Assembly (NCBI GenBank): GCA_035602605.1
Contig: DATNLZ010000003.1
Coordinates: forward strand, 1-29,522
DNA: 29,522 nucleotides
Direction: 5' to 3'
DNA from: DASQHY01 sp035602605
GTDB lineage: Bacteria; Acidobacteriota; Terriglobia; Acidiferrales; UBA7541
Shown here: positions 6,890-15,729 of the stretch, in pieces
Position numbering within the stretch: the first letter of the stretch is position 1
How the letters are laid out: the number at the start of each line of letters is the position of its first letter
The notes under the pieces: model-generated
Told to the model about the DNA's origin: nothing
Databases searched by the model: none
Seen by the model: the letters and a program-made list of their open reading frames with translations, nothing else
Position numbers and translations under genes: made by a program

Positions 6890-9542
6890 ATGATCGGCCA
6901 GACCATTTCCCACTATCGAGTTCTCGAGAAGCTCGGTGGCGGCGGTATGGGCGTCGTATACAAGGCCGAAGACGTAGATCTCGGTCGCCACGTCGCACTA
7001 AAGTTTCTCCCTCCGGAGCTCGCCAATGACCGTTCGTCGCTCGAACGCTTTCATTGAAGCTCGCGCTGCTTCTGCACTGAACCACCCAAACATCTGTACG
7101 ATCTACGAGATCGGCCAACAAGATCGCCAACCCTTCATCGTGATGGAGTTGCTTGAAGGGCAAACGCTCAAGCACCTCATTAGCGGCACGCCTCTGCAGA
7201 CCGAGCAACTTCTCGAGCTAGGTATTCAGATTGCCGATGCCCTCGACGCCGCGCACAGCAAAGGAATCATCCATCGTGACATTAAGCCCGCCAATATCTT
7301 CGTCACCGAGCGCGGCCAAGCCAAAATTCTCGATTTCGGTCTGGCCAAGCGGCGACCGCAAGCTCCCGGTCCCGGAGCGCCTGGTTTTTCAGCGATGCCA
7401 ACGGCAGGTACCAGCGAAGAGGACCTAACCAGCCCGGGAGCGGCTCTTGGCACAGTCGCTTACATGTCACCGGAGCAAGCACGCGGCGAAGAACTCGACC
7501 CACGCACCGATCTATTTTCCAGCGGAGTGGTGCTCTATGAGATGGCCACTGGCAAGTTGGCATTTCCGGGAACCACCTCAGCGGTGATTTTCCACGCAAT
7601 TCTCGAACGCGCACCGATCTCGGCGTCGCGCCTCAATCCAGAATTACCGCCGAAGCTGGAAGAAATCATCACCAAGGCACTGGAGAAAGACCGCAAGATG
7701 CGTTACCAGAGCGCTTCGGAGCTGCGAACCGACTTGGCGCGTCTGAAACGTGATAGTGATTCAGCACGCTTAGTCAGCTCGCCGGCATTAGAACCAGGGC
7801 AAGGTAAGGCACACCACGTCGGCCGAAAGCCCGTCATGGTTGTCGCCGCAGGCGTGCTGCTAGCCATAGCGGCTGCACTTGCATTCTACAAATTTATGCC
7901 CCATAAAGCGCGCGGCCCGAGTTTTCAAGCGATGAATTTCACGCGCTTGACCAACACCGGGCACGCGCGCCTTGCCGCCATATCGCCCGACGGAAAGTAT
8001 GTGGCATACACGGTCGAAGAGACTGGAAAACAAAGCCTTTGGATGCGCCAAGTTGCAACGGCCAGTACTATGCAAGTCGTTCCACCGGCCGCATCCGCCC
8101 CCGCTTATCGGGGACTTACTTTTTCGGGCGACGGGAATTACATCTACTATGTCTTAGCGGACTCCGGCTTTGGTGTGCTTTACCGCACGCCTGTGTTGGG
8201 AGGTGCGTCGAAGAAACTGATTTCAGACGTTGACACCAGGGTGACACTTTCTCCTGACGGCAAAAGGCTAGCCTTTATTCGCTTTTATGAAACGGAACAA
8301 ACTGTAAAACTTATAACTGCGAATGTCGACGGCTCCGGAGAAGAGGTAATCGCAACGCGAAAGCTGCCCGAGTTTTTCACAGAACCAGCATGGTCACCTG
8401 ATGGCCAGATTATTGCGGTCGCTACAGTCGGAGCACTTGACATTAGTCTGGTTGGAATAGCCATACGGGGCGGCAGTGCGAAGCCACTGTCTTCAAGTAA
8501 GTGGTCTTGGATTCAGGGGGTGCGCCGGCTGTCTGATCAAAGTGGGCTGGTGGTTCTGGGATCGGAACTATCGAAGCAAGGCTCCGACCAGTTATGGCAT
8601 GTCTCTTATCCGGCGGGGATGGTCCAAAGAATTACCAACGATTTGAACACTTATTCGGGAGCTGACGTTCCAACAGATTCGAATATGATTGTTACAGTTC
8701 AGCAGCAGGTGCTGTCCAATCTTTGGGTCGCGCCAAGTGGTAACTCGACCCATGCAACCCAAATCACTCTCGCTGAGGGCCGAAACGAGGGGCGTAACGG
8801 CATATCTTGGACCCCAGACGGCAAGCTTGTATATACATCGGCGAATAATCTTTGGATCGTAGAAAGTGATGGCAGCAGCGCGAGAGAATTGCTCTCGAAT
8901 CCAGGGCTAAACATTACGCCGTCCGTCTGTCATACTGGAGGTCAGGTTGTCTTCGCTTCTTGGCGTTCATCAAGAATGAATCTGTGGAAGATAGACAAAG
9001 ACGGTGAAAACCTTACTCAACTGACCAAAGCTTTCTCGGAGTTTCCAACCTGTTCTCCTGATGGCAAATGGGTGGTCTACACTTCCATCGATGGTTTGAT
9101 TTGGAAGATAGCAATTGAGGGCGGCCAACCAGCTCGGGTAACGGAAGACTACTCAGTATCCAATCGTTTTTCGCCTGACGGGGCTAAGGTCGCTTATCTT
9201 GGAGTCGATTCAATCACGCACCGAACCAGGATCGCTGTTATATCTTCGGCAGGTAGTCTCCCGACCAAGACGTTTGAACTTCCCTCTTCGTATCAACCCG
9301 CTTCGTATCAACCATCTCCTCTCAGATGGACCCCCGATGGCCAATCCGTCGCTTTTGTTCTCAACCGCGACGGTGCCCAAAATATTTGGTTCCAGCCTTT
9401 AAGCGGTGGCCCACCAAAACAGTTAACGAATTTCAAGACCCTTCAAATCAACGATTTTGACTGGTCCTTCGACGGGAAGAAGCTGGCCTTGTCTCGAGGC
9501 TCGACTATCAGCGATGTCGTCCTGATCAGCAATCTCAAATGA
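6890..9542 (+). pseudogene. Ser/Thr protein kinase fused to beta-propeller, frameshifted near codon 55
   Basis: The proper start is ATG 6890: MIGQTISHYRVLEKLGGGGM, then GVVYKAED and VALKFLPPEL supply the glycine loop and the ATP-binding Lys. This frame stops at 7055 inside ERFH. The homology resumes in another frame at EARAASALNHPNICTIYEIG and stays open to 9542. Related kinases read ERFHREARAASALNHPN, so two bases appear to be missing at about 7052-7056. The second part has HRDIKPAN, DFG and the SPEQ/APE-like region, all in order for an active Pkn-type kinase. One transmembrane helix follows (VMVVAAGVLLAIAAALAFYK), then a TolB-like/WD40-type propeller with repeated 'SPDGKxVAY' strands. The frame starting at 7026 lacks the glycine loop and would not be an active kinase on its own. 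The gene is either decayed or hit by a sequence error. Confidence 0.85.
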
Positions 9543-9656
9543 AAGGTAGGTTTGCGCGCCCTGCTGTCTTCCTCCACTCGCGCAAGGCATCCAACCACGC
9601 TTCACCGACTTTGTGCGCCGCATCGGCCTTCTTGGAGCTGCCTTCGGAAGCCGGCC

Positions 9657-9676
9657 ACATATATTCACATATATTA
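9657..9676 (+). repeat. Tandem 10-bp repeat
   Basis: ACATATATTC followed directly by ACATATATTA, about 70 bp left of repeat copy 2. Two adjacent 10-bp units near an att-like site could be recombinase or excisionase arm sites, but they may equally be chance A/T repeats. Confidence 0.3.
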
Positions 9677-9746
9677 AGGACCCTCTACTTTGTGAGCAGG
9701 CAGAAGGTCAACGGTGAAGAGCGATACTGCTTACTCTTTTCAATGA

Positions 9747-9890
9747 GATGGCGCGCCCGGTAGGACTCGAACCTGCGGCATTCTGCTTCGAAGGTGCGCA
9801 GTACAAAACTCTAAGTGCCGCTTCTGGTGTCGCTTACGAGGGAACGCGTCACTAATCTCGCTCTTGAACTGGACTGAAGTTGGACTGAAA
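9747..9890 (-). repeat. tRNA-Arg(UCG) 3'-half/att-like repeat, copy 2
   Basis: The layout and orientation are the same as in copy 1. On the minus strand the anticodon loop CTTCGAA, acceptor CGGGCGC, G73 and CCA are unchanged. The variable loop and T-arm differ (GCAGG-TTCGAGT-CCTAC, one mismatch) from those of copies 1 and 3. The 95-bp arm to the right is nearly identical to the other copies. The tRNA half and the arm thus have separate histories, as expected if the crossover lies in the anticodon loop. Confidence 0.75.
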
Positions 9891-10161
9891 ACGTCCGGGT
9901 TCCTCTATCCTTATATACAGGTACTCCGCGCGGGTGTTCCCCGGAAGAGAGTCTTATAATCCCCATCGGTTCAGATATTTCGAGATTTTCGAGAGGCACA
10001 ATTACATTTTTATGACAGAGAAAATCGTGGGGCCCATCAAGATCTCGATCGGAGTGCGAGCAGCATTAGGCGGGATCACACTTCCTAGATCGGGACGTCG
10101 GGACAGTGTCGCCAGATTCACATCGACGAATAGCGCGTTCTCCAGGAATCAGAACTAAATT
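9891..10161. other. Intergenic stretch after repeat copy 2
   Basis: It holds the second copy of the 21-bp repeat (9898-9918). Short frames exist on both strands, but none is recognisable. The ADOP permease gene ends at 10162 from the right. Confidence 0.4.
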
Positions 10162-12807
10162 CTATTCGTAGCGCAGGGCGATCATGGGATCGACGCGGGT
10201 GGCCCGGCGCGCGGGGATGAGACAGCCGAGCCCTGCCGCAAACATGAGTACGAACACAATCCCAACAAAAGTTAACGGATCGCTCGGGGAAACGCCGACC
10301 AGCGCGACGCGGAGAAGACGCGTAACCGTGAGCGCGAGCAGCAGCCCAATTGCCAAGCCCGGCACTAGGGGACGAATTCCCTGGGCCAAAACAAGCCGCA
10401 CAATGTCGCGCCGAGTTGCGCCGATTGCCATACGCAGTCCGATTTCTTGCCGCCGCTGGCTCACTGCGTGGGCAATCACGCCATACAAACCAATAGCCGC
10501 AAGCATAGTGGCGACTCCCGCAAAGATCGAGCAGATGGCCCCGAACAGGGTAACTGTCAGGCGGCTCTCCGCGATGCGATTTTCGAGCGTACGCACGTCG
10601 TAAACGGCGAGGTTTTCATCGACGCGCTGGACTTCGCGCCGGAACGCGTCCGCCAAGGTTTCTGAAGGGACACCCGTCCGCGCGACGAGGAAAATTTGCC
10701 GCTGCGGCTTCTTCGCAAAGGGCAAGTAAATCAGGGGATCGTGTTGCAGGTTTTGGCGGAAATTCTGAAGGATATCGGGCACAACCCCAACTACAGTTAG
10801 CCACGGCCCGGCCAATCGTTCCTCCATCACGCGAGTATGTTTTCCCAATGCATCTTCTCCTGGCCAGAACTTCGCCGCGAAGCTCTCGTTCACCACAACC
10901 ACCGGCGGTCCGGCCACGCCGTCAGCATCAAGGAACAGCCGGCCGCGGTGCGGCTGCACCTGCATGGTCTGGAAATAATTATTGCTGACGACGAGACCGC
11001 CAGCCTCGGGCGATTGTGCAGCGTCCTTGCTCCGTCCCTCGAACTCAAACGAGAATGGAATCCAGCCTCCGAGGGGCAGGTGCGACGCGACACTCGCTAG
11101 CTCTACGCCAGGCAGTGCCTTCAGCCGTTTATTCAGTTCTTCGTGAAATGCAATCCAGCTTTCCGGCTTCGCGTACTTAGCTTCGGGAAGATTGACGCGC
11201 ATTGTCAGCACGCGAGCTGTGTTTACGCCGACCGGCGCACTGTATAGGTTCACCGCGCTGCGGATCATTAGTCCCGCTCCCGCCAGCAGCACGACACAAA
11301 GCGCCATCTGGAATGCCACCAGCACGTTCGAAACGCGCAGACCAAACTTGCTGCCGACTACGCCATACCCGCTGCCCTCCTTCAACGCGGCGTTTACATC
11401 CGTCCTCGCTAATCGCAACGCCGGCGCCAAACCGAACAGAATCCCGGTGCCGACAGAGATCGCCGCCAGATAAAACAGCGCGCTTCGATCCAGCGAAAGG
11501 TGCAGCCACACGGGTTTCTCCAGCGTACCCAGGCCACTATCAAACCATCGTAAACCGCCCAGCGCCACCAGCCATCCAAAAAGTCCGCCGGCAATTGATA
11601 GCACCACGCTCTCGAGCAGAAGTTGCCGGATTATGGGAATTCTTCCTGCTCCGATTGCTACGCGAATCGAAATTTCGCGCGATCGTTCCGCCGCTCGCGA
11701 CAGCAGCATGTTGGCCACATCGGCGCAGGCAATGAGCAGTACGAATCCAACGGCGCCGAACAGCGCCAAAAACAAAGGCCTCATGAAATATGCGCCGTAA
11801 ATCTCAATGATTGGCCGCACATCGGCCGTGATGTCCTTGTTCGTGTTCGGATACTGCTGCGCAAGGCGCCTGGCCATTGCGCTCAACTCCGCACGAGCCG
11901 ATGCCAGCGACACATCGTCGCCAAGTCGCCCAAACAGCGTCAGATTGCGGTTGTCGCGCTTTTCACGCGCGGCGTCGGTAATTAGCGGGGTCCACAAATC
12001 CGTTTCTTCCGGAAATCGCCGCCCGGGTGGCATCACGCCGATCACTACTCGCGGGATCTCATCCAAGTGCACCGTCTTACCGATGATTGCCGGATCTTGC
12101 GCGTAGCGGTCGCGCCAAACGTGGTACCCGATGATCAGCACCGCCGGAGCGCCCGGGCGCTCGTCTTCGGTGATGAAATTGCGCCCCAGCAAAGGCTTTT
12201 GCCCCACCACGGAAAAACCGTTCGCCGACATTTGGACGCAGTAATAGCGTTCTGGTAGTCCGCTACGGTCGCTCAAGTTGACCGGCGCGAACTGATACGC
12301 GGCCAATCCTGCCAAGGACTTTGTTTGAGAGCGAAAATCACGAAAGTCTGGGTACGACGCGCCCCATCCCCGGCTATGCGTGGTATTCGTCGCAGTTACG
12401 ACCACGATCTGATCGCGATTGTCGAGTCCCACATCCCAGGACCGCAATCCGTTCACAATCGTGTACATCGCCGTGTCCGCTCCGATGCCCAACGCCAGCG
12501 CGGTCACGGCGACTGCGGTGAAGCCGGGGTTCTTGCGGAGCTGTCGAAAACCGTAGCGGCAATCAGAGATCACGGAGTGAACCCAATTGCCAATCCGCTC
12601 TTCGCGAACCTGCTCTTTCAAGTGTTCGATGCCGCCAAGTTCAATCCGCGCGGCACGTTGCGCTTCCTTCGGCGGCATGCCCGCACGAATGTTTTCCTCC
12701 GTCAGCATCTCGAGGTGGGAATGGACCTCCTCGTCGAGGTCTACCTCCGCGCGCCGGGATAAAAAAAGATTTCGCAGGAAACTTTGGCCTTTTACAAAGA
12801 GCGGCAT
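10162..12807 (-). CDS. ADOP-type ABC transporter permease (MacB/FtsX-like)
   Basis: The 881-residue protein is a complete acidobacterial duplicated orphan permease. The cytoplasmic N-terminal helical part (residues 1-90: EVDLDEEVHSHLEMLTEENI, EAQRAARIELGG) is the ADOP-specific region. The sequence then has one membrane helix (PGFTAVAVTALALGIGADTA), a MacB-like periplasmic core domain, three FtsX helices, and a further helix and core domain. It ends with three FtsX helices (CSIFAGVATMLAAIGLYGVI, GLAIGLLLALTVTRLL, IVFVLMFAAGLGCL). Eight membrane segments in all match the 4+4 ADOP pattern. No ATPase gene is adjacent, as usual for this family, and the transported substrate is unknown. GGGAGG lies 8 bp before the ATG. 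It forms an operon with the PadR gene 13 bp upstream. The whole unit lies between tRNA-half repeats 2 and 3. Confidence 0.92.
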   Translation of the reverse strand: MPLFVKGQSFLRNLFLSRRAEVDLDEEVHSHLEMLTEENIRAGMPPKEAQRAARIELGGIEHLKEQVREERIGNWVHSVISDCRYGFRQLRKNPGFTAVAVTALALGIGADTAMYTIVNGLRSWDVGLDNRDQIVVVTATNTTHSRGWGASYPDFRDFRSQTKSLAGLAAYQFAPVNLSDRSGLPERYYCVQMSANGFSVVGQKPLLGRNFITEDERPGAPAVLIIGYHVWRDRYAQDPAIIGKTVHLDEIPRVVIGVMPPGRRFPEETDLWTPLITDAAREKRDNRNLTLFGRLGDDVSLASARAELSAMARRLAQQYPNTNKDITADVRPIIEIYGAYFMRPLFLALFGAVGFVLLIACADVANMLLSRAAERSREISIRVAIGAGRIPIIRQLLLESVVLSIAGGLFGWLVALGGLRWFDSGLGTLEKPVWLHLSLDRSALFYLAAISVGTGILFGLAPALRLARTDVNAALKEGSGYGVVGSKFGLRVSNVLVAFQMALCVVLLAGAGLMIRSAVNLYSAPVGVNTARVLTMRVNLPEAKYAKPESWIAFHEELNKRLKALPGVELASVASHLPLGGWIPFSFEFEGRSKDAAQSPEAGGLVVSNNYFQTMQVQPHRGRLFLDADGVAGPPVVVVNESFAAKFWPGEDALGKHTRVMEERLAGPWLTVVGVVPDILQNFRQNLQHDPLIYLPFAKKPQRQIFLVARTGVPSETLADAFRREVQRVDENLAVYDVRTLENRIAESRLTVTLFGAICSIFAGVATMLAAIGLYGVIAHAVSQRRQEIGLRMAIGATRRDIVRLVLAQGIRPLVPGLAIGLLLALTVTRLLRVALVGVSPSDPLTFVGIVFVLMFAAGLGCLIPARRATRVDPMIALRYE

Positions 12808-12820
12808 GCTAGATACCTCC

Positions 12821-13137
12821 CTACGACGCTTCCAAAGCTTGAGCGATGGCCCAGGAGATGCGTCCCCATCGCTTGGTTTCGACTTCGAGTTGCTTCCGTC
12901 CCGCCTTGGTCAAACGTAGTATTTCGCGCGGCGGTTGTTTTCAGAGTCTCCCCAAAAGGAGGCCTCCATTCGATGTAGAGCTGGAAACAGCGAGCCGGGC
13001 CTAACAACAAAGGCGCCGCCCGTGATCTGCTGGATTCGGCGCGAAACTCCCAATCCGTGCATCTCGCCAGCGACAAGCGATTTCAAGATCAGCAAATCCA
13101 AGGTCCCCTGCAAAAGGGTTGTCGGTTCAGAGTTCAA
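12821..13137 (-). pseudogene. PadR-family regulator, frameshifted
   Basis: The start is TTG (13135-13137) with AGGAGA 6 bp upstream. The N-terminus LLQGTLDLLILKSLVAGEMH and then RIQQITGGAFVV, GSLFPALHRME and NNRRAKYY are classic PadR. The frame closes right after AKYYV, but one base later the normal ending continues (LTKAGRKQLEVETKRWGRIS, then WAIAQALEAS) to TAG at 12821. One C appears to be missing. In addition, the wing between HRME and SFWGDSENN is about 5-6 residues shorter than usual (the typical 'EGWL' is absent), an apparent in-frame deletion. PadR proteins repress the adjacent ADOP gene; with these lesions the repressor may be inactive. A sequence error could explain the frameshift but less easily the short wing. 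Confidence 0.85.
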
Positions 13138-13154
13138 GAGATATCTCCTATCGG

Positions 13155-13195
13155 CACTCTATAGGGATAATATTGCTTCACATATAGAGTGTCAA
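13155..13195 (-). promoter_or_regulatory. PadR-ADOP operon promoter with inverted-repeat operator
   Basis: On the minus strand TTGACA (13190-13195), exactly 17 bp and TATTAT (13167-13172) form a near-consensus promoter about 30 bp before the TTG start. A perfect 9-bp inverted repeat, CACTCTATA (13155-13163) and TATAGAGTG (13183-13191), has its arms 19 bp apart and covers the space from the -35 to beyond the -10. This is a good candidate for PadR autorepression. Confidence 0.75.
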
Positions 13196-13461
13196 TAGGA
13201 GGCGAGCCATTCAAACGGCCGTCACTTGCCAGAAACGGCGTTGTTGGAAGTTTGGGCCGGATCACCAGCCACTCGGACACGCTACGCGCACTCGCGAAGG
13301 TTAGTTTGACGAATAGGACTTCCCGAGCGGCCTCTTGGCGTGCTCTGCTTGTATTACATTTCTATGACAGGACGTGATACTGAGCGGATACAGAATCGAG
13401 TTCAGTTCACGTAAGCAATTGGATCAACAGAAGAAAAAGGAAAACGCCAGAGTCCTGCTAT

Positions 13462-13496
13462 CTCCGACCATCTGTCAAAAAAGCAGATGATCGGAG
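13462..13496 (+). repeat. Hairpin element shared with 6259-6289 (copy 2)
   Basis: CTCCGACCATCTG and CAGATGATCGGAG form a 13-bp stem with one mismatch around a loop TCAAAAAAG. The flanking bases match the hairpin near repeat copy 1 in the same orientation, but the loop is A-rich here and T-rich there, as if the loop had been inverted. It lies 62 bp left of repeat copy 3. The rest of 13196-13557 shows nothing recognisable. Confidence 0.55.
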
Positions 13497-13557
13497 TTAA
13501 GGCAGGGGTGAAGAATGATCTCGGTTACTCCTTTGGAGTGAATGCGATTCAAGGGGA

Positions 13558-13700
13558 ATGGCGCGCCCGGGGAGATTCGAACTCCCGACACCCTGCTTCG
13601 AAGGTGCGCAGTACAAAACTCTAAGTGCCGCTTCTGGTGTCGCTTACAGGGGAACGCGCCATTTATCTCGCTCTTGAATTGGACCGAAGTTAGACTGAAA
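13558..13700 (-). repeat. tRNA-Arg(UCG) 3'-half/att-like repeat, copy 3
   Basis: The tRNA 3' half (minus strand, anticodon loop CTTCGAA to CCA) has the same T-arm as copy 1 (GGGAG/CTCCC). The 95-bp arm has about 8 differences from copies 1 and 2. Similarity to copy 1 continues to the right (GGGTGACCCCTTAGAGTGGC against GGGATGAACCCCTATAGTGA). No 5' tRNA half is attached, so the intact tRNA gene should lie elsewhere, on this geometry further to the right or beyond the window. Confidence 0.75.
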
Positions 13701-14089
13701 TCTTGGGTGACCCCTTAGAGTGGCACAGTTTTTTTGGACTCTCCCTACCAAAGACTTGGTCTGGCCCATCGCAGCTCCTCCGGGACCCATGTAACAATGT
13801 TACATGCGCTGTCCTCCCAAACTTCCCTCTTAAACTTCGAACTGGATGTTGCTGATTCTTAGGCTCCTCGGCTGTGATGACATTTTCGCGAGCCACAGTC
13901 CTATGCTTCCGTGAACCTGCTGATCGATGAACGAGCCGACGGTGTGCACTTGTCTTATGACACTATGGCGAGCTTGCTCGCGCCGTATGGGGGGATGAAC
14001 TCGCTCGCGAGCTGGGGCTCGCCAAGGTGATGTCTATTCTGCCGCGCCGCATGAGTATTTTGACCATACGGGCAGAACCCGGTGCTCTG
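13701..14089. other. Gene-free stretch between repeat copy 3 and the hydrolase gene
   Basis: No gene is supportable. It contains the palindrome at 13788-13806. Around 13964-14020 it contains two small hairpins built from GCGAGC/GCTCGC arms (for example GCGAGC-TT-GCTCGC), downstream of the leftward hydrolase operon. They lack T-tracts but could be transcript 3'-end structures. Confidence 0.45.
13788..13806. promoter_or_regulatory. Orphan 19-bp palindrome
   Basis: CATGTAACAATGTTACATG is a perfect 8-3-8 inverted repeat of the size bound by dimeric TetR/GntR/MarR-type repressors. No gene start lies next to it, so it may be a relic of a lost promoter in the segment right of repeat copy 3. Confidence 0.4.
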
Positions 14090-15640
14090 CTACCTCTGGT
14101 TGCTTGCGATGAAATCCATCACCGGATTGGCGTCCTTGCGCGAGACGGGGAAATGCCCCTCGCCCTCGGTCACCAGCACCGTTATCTTGCCGCCGAGCTT
14201 TTTGTAGCGGTCCTCCACGACGCGAGTTTGGTCCTTAAGCAAAGGGTCGAGGCTCCCGCAGTCATGGAGAATCGGCACTCCCGCCTTCGCGAGCGGCGCC
14301 AGATTGTCGATCGAGGGTGTTTTCGACATTAGGCTTCGCAAGGAGGGATTTCGCGCATAGATCAGCGCAACCTTATCGGGATTCGCGACCGCCCATGCGT
14401 ACGCCTCGCCTGCCTTCGCGCCTGTCCCGCTCAGCAAAACTTTTTTAGCGAATCCATTGTCAACCATCAGTTTGTAGATCCCGTCCCACTGCTGCTCTGA
14501 CATCCCGGTTCCGGTGATCGGCGGAATCACCAAATGGTATCCCTTGGCAAGCAGCGACTGGTCCACGGCCGAACTCCGGTCCATGGGGTCTGCATGGATC
14601 ACCCACGGCTTGCCCGCCGCAAGCGTCTGCGGCACGATGATCGACATGCCACCCGTCCGGAAGTTCCCCGCCGTGGGCCCGTCGTAGCGGTCGTAGGAGG
14701 GAACAAATCCAGGCCCGCGCGCTGTCGCGTAAGTATCCTCTTCCTTCAGATAGATGAAAGAATTGTCGAGGCTGTAGAAGTGGCCTTTCGTAAATGTCGA
14801 ATCCACGAACGCCGGCCGGTTAGCTTCCGTCGGATGCATGTGCTGCTCAATCCAATCGGCGATCGGCTTCGCATTTTGTAGGCTATGGGGATGATGGGCG
14901 TGACCTTCCTTGATCATTACCGTAATCGCACCGCCCAACTGGTGATAGATGTTCTCAACTACCAGAGTGTGCCGCTGAAGTAGCATGTCTTCTGTGCCGA
15001 CAATGTGTAATAAAGGGATATCGTACTTGGCGAGCGCGGGTAACTTGGCGAAATCCTCGTCATAGAGCGCCGGGTTATCGGCATAGATGCAGGCCACTTT
15101 GTCGGGGTTATTCACGCCCCAATTGAACTCGTTCACACCGCCTTTGCTCATTCCGATAAAGGCGCCTTTTTTGGCAAGCCCGTGCTTGTCCGTCAGGAAC
15201 TTGTACCAGGTGTCCCACGCTTTTCCCTGTTGGGTGGGGTCCGGCGCAACGTAGACGATGTGGAATCCGCGTCGAAGCAGCTCGATCTCGGTTTGAGGTT
15301 GATGATTCCAGTAACAACCCCGCCACGACCATGGATAGCCGGGGGCCGCCTTTTGGGGTGCCACGACGACGCACCGCCGTTTTCCGTCTTTCAAAGTCCG
15401 GTCTGCGTTGAAATCCTTGATTTCGCTCGCGGGCGCCACCATCGGGGTGATTGCTCCAGTGGCGTCGTCCATCACGAAATCGTACCGTTCGAACCCCTCG
15501 TGCCACGCGGTTTTCAATCCGGAGAAGGGGACGTAGCTGTCCGCCGCCTCGCTCTTCTTGGTTGTGAAGTAGGCGGTGGCCGCAATAACAACCGCTAAGC
15601 TGATACGCGTGACCCTGTGGAAATTTCTATTCACGAACAT
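14090..15640 (-). CDS. Secreted tandem alpha/beta hydrolase with one intact and one degenerate domain
   Basis: The product has 516 residues from ATG 15638-15640, directly after AGGAGG; an in-frame TTG four codons earlier is less likely. A signal-like N-terminus (RISLAVVIAATAYF) precedes two homologous hydrolase domains. Domain 1 (about 40-270) has the nucleophile elbow GMSKGG (Ser165), GTED (Asp218) and the GHAHHPHS region for His. Domain 2 (about 285-516) repeats the pattern with GSLDPLL (Asp465) and EGEGHFP (His496). Its elbow is GTGAKAG, with Ala408 where the catalytic Ser should be. Domain 2 is therefore probably not hydrolytic and may bind substrate. Relatives occur in polysaccharide-utilisation gene sets as putative carbohydrate esterases; that role is inferred here from family memory and context. 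It is the last gene of a four-gene leftward run. Confidence 0.8.
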   Translation of the reverse strand: MFVNRNFHRVTRISLAVVIAATAYFTTKKSEAADSYVPFSGLKTAWHEGFERYDFVMDDATGAITPMVAPASEIKDFNADRTLKDGKRRCVVVAPQKAAPGYPWSWRGCYWNHQPQTEIELLRRGFHIVYVAPDPTQQGKAWDTWYKFLTDKHGLAKKGAFIGMSKGGVNEFNWGVNNPDKVACIYADNPALYDEDFAKLPALAKYDIPLLHIVGTEDMLLQRHTLVVENIYHQLGGAITVMIKEGHAHHPHSLQNAKPIADWIEQHMHPTEANRPAFVDSTFTKGHFYSLDNSFIYLKEEDTYATARGPGFVPSYDRYDGPTAGNFRTGGMSIIVPQTLAAGKPWVIHADPMDRSSAVDQSLLAKGYHLVIPPITGTGMSEQQWDGIYKLMVDNGFAKKVLLSGTGAKAGEAYAWAVANPDKVALIYARNPSLRSLMSKTPSIDNLAPLAKAGVPILHDCGSLDPLLKDQTRVVEDRYKKLGGKITVLVTEGEGHFPVSRKDANPVMDFIASNQR

Positions 15641-15729
15641 GATCCTCCTCAATCCGAAAGTTTACTCCCTAGCTTCGGCAATTCCCTTTGTTTGTTCTTC
15701 GGTTTTGACGGAGTCCGACATCATAGGCA

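Noticed and set aside
9990..10158. Short plus-strand gene before the permease end
   Set aside because: The frame from the ATG near 10012 has no ribosome site, no recognisable motif and unnatural Ser/Arg composition.
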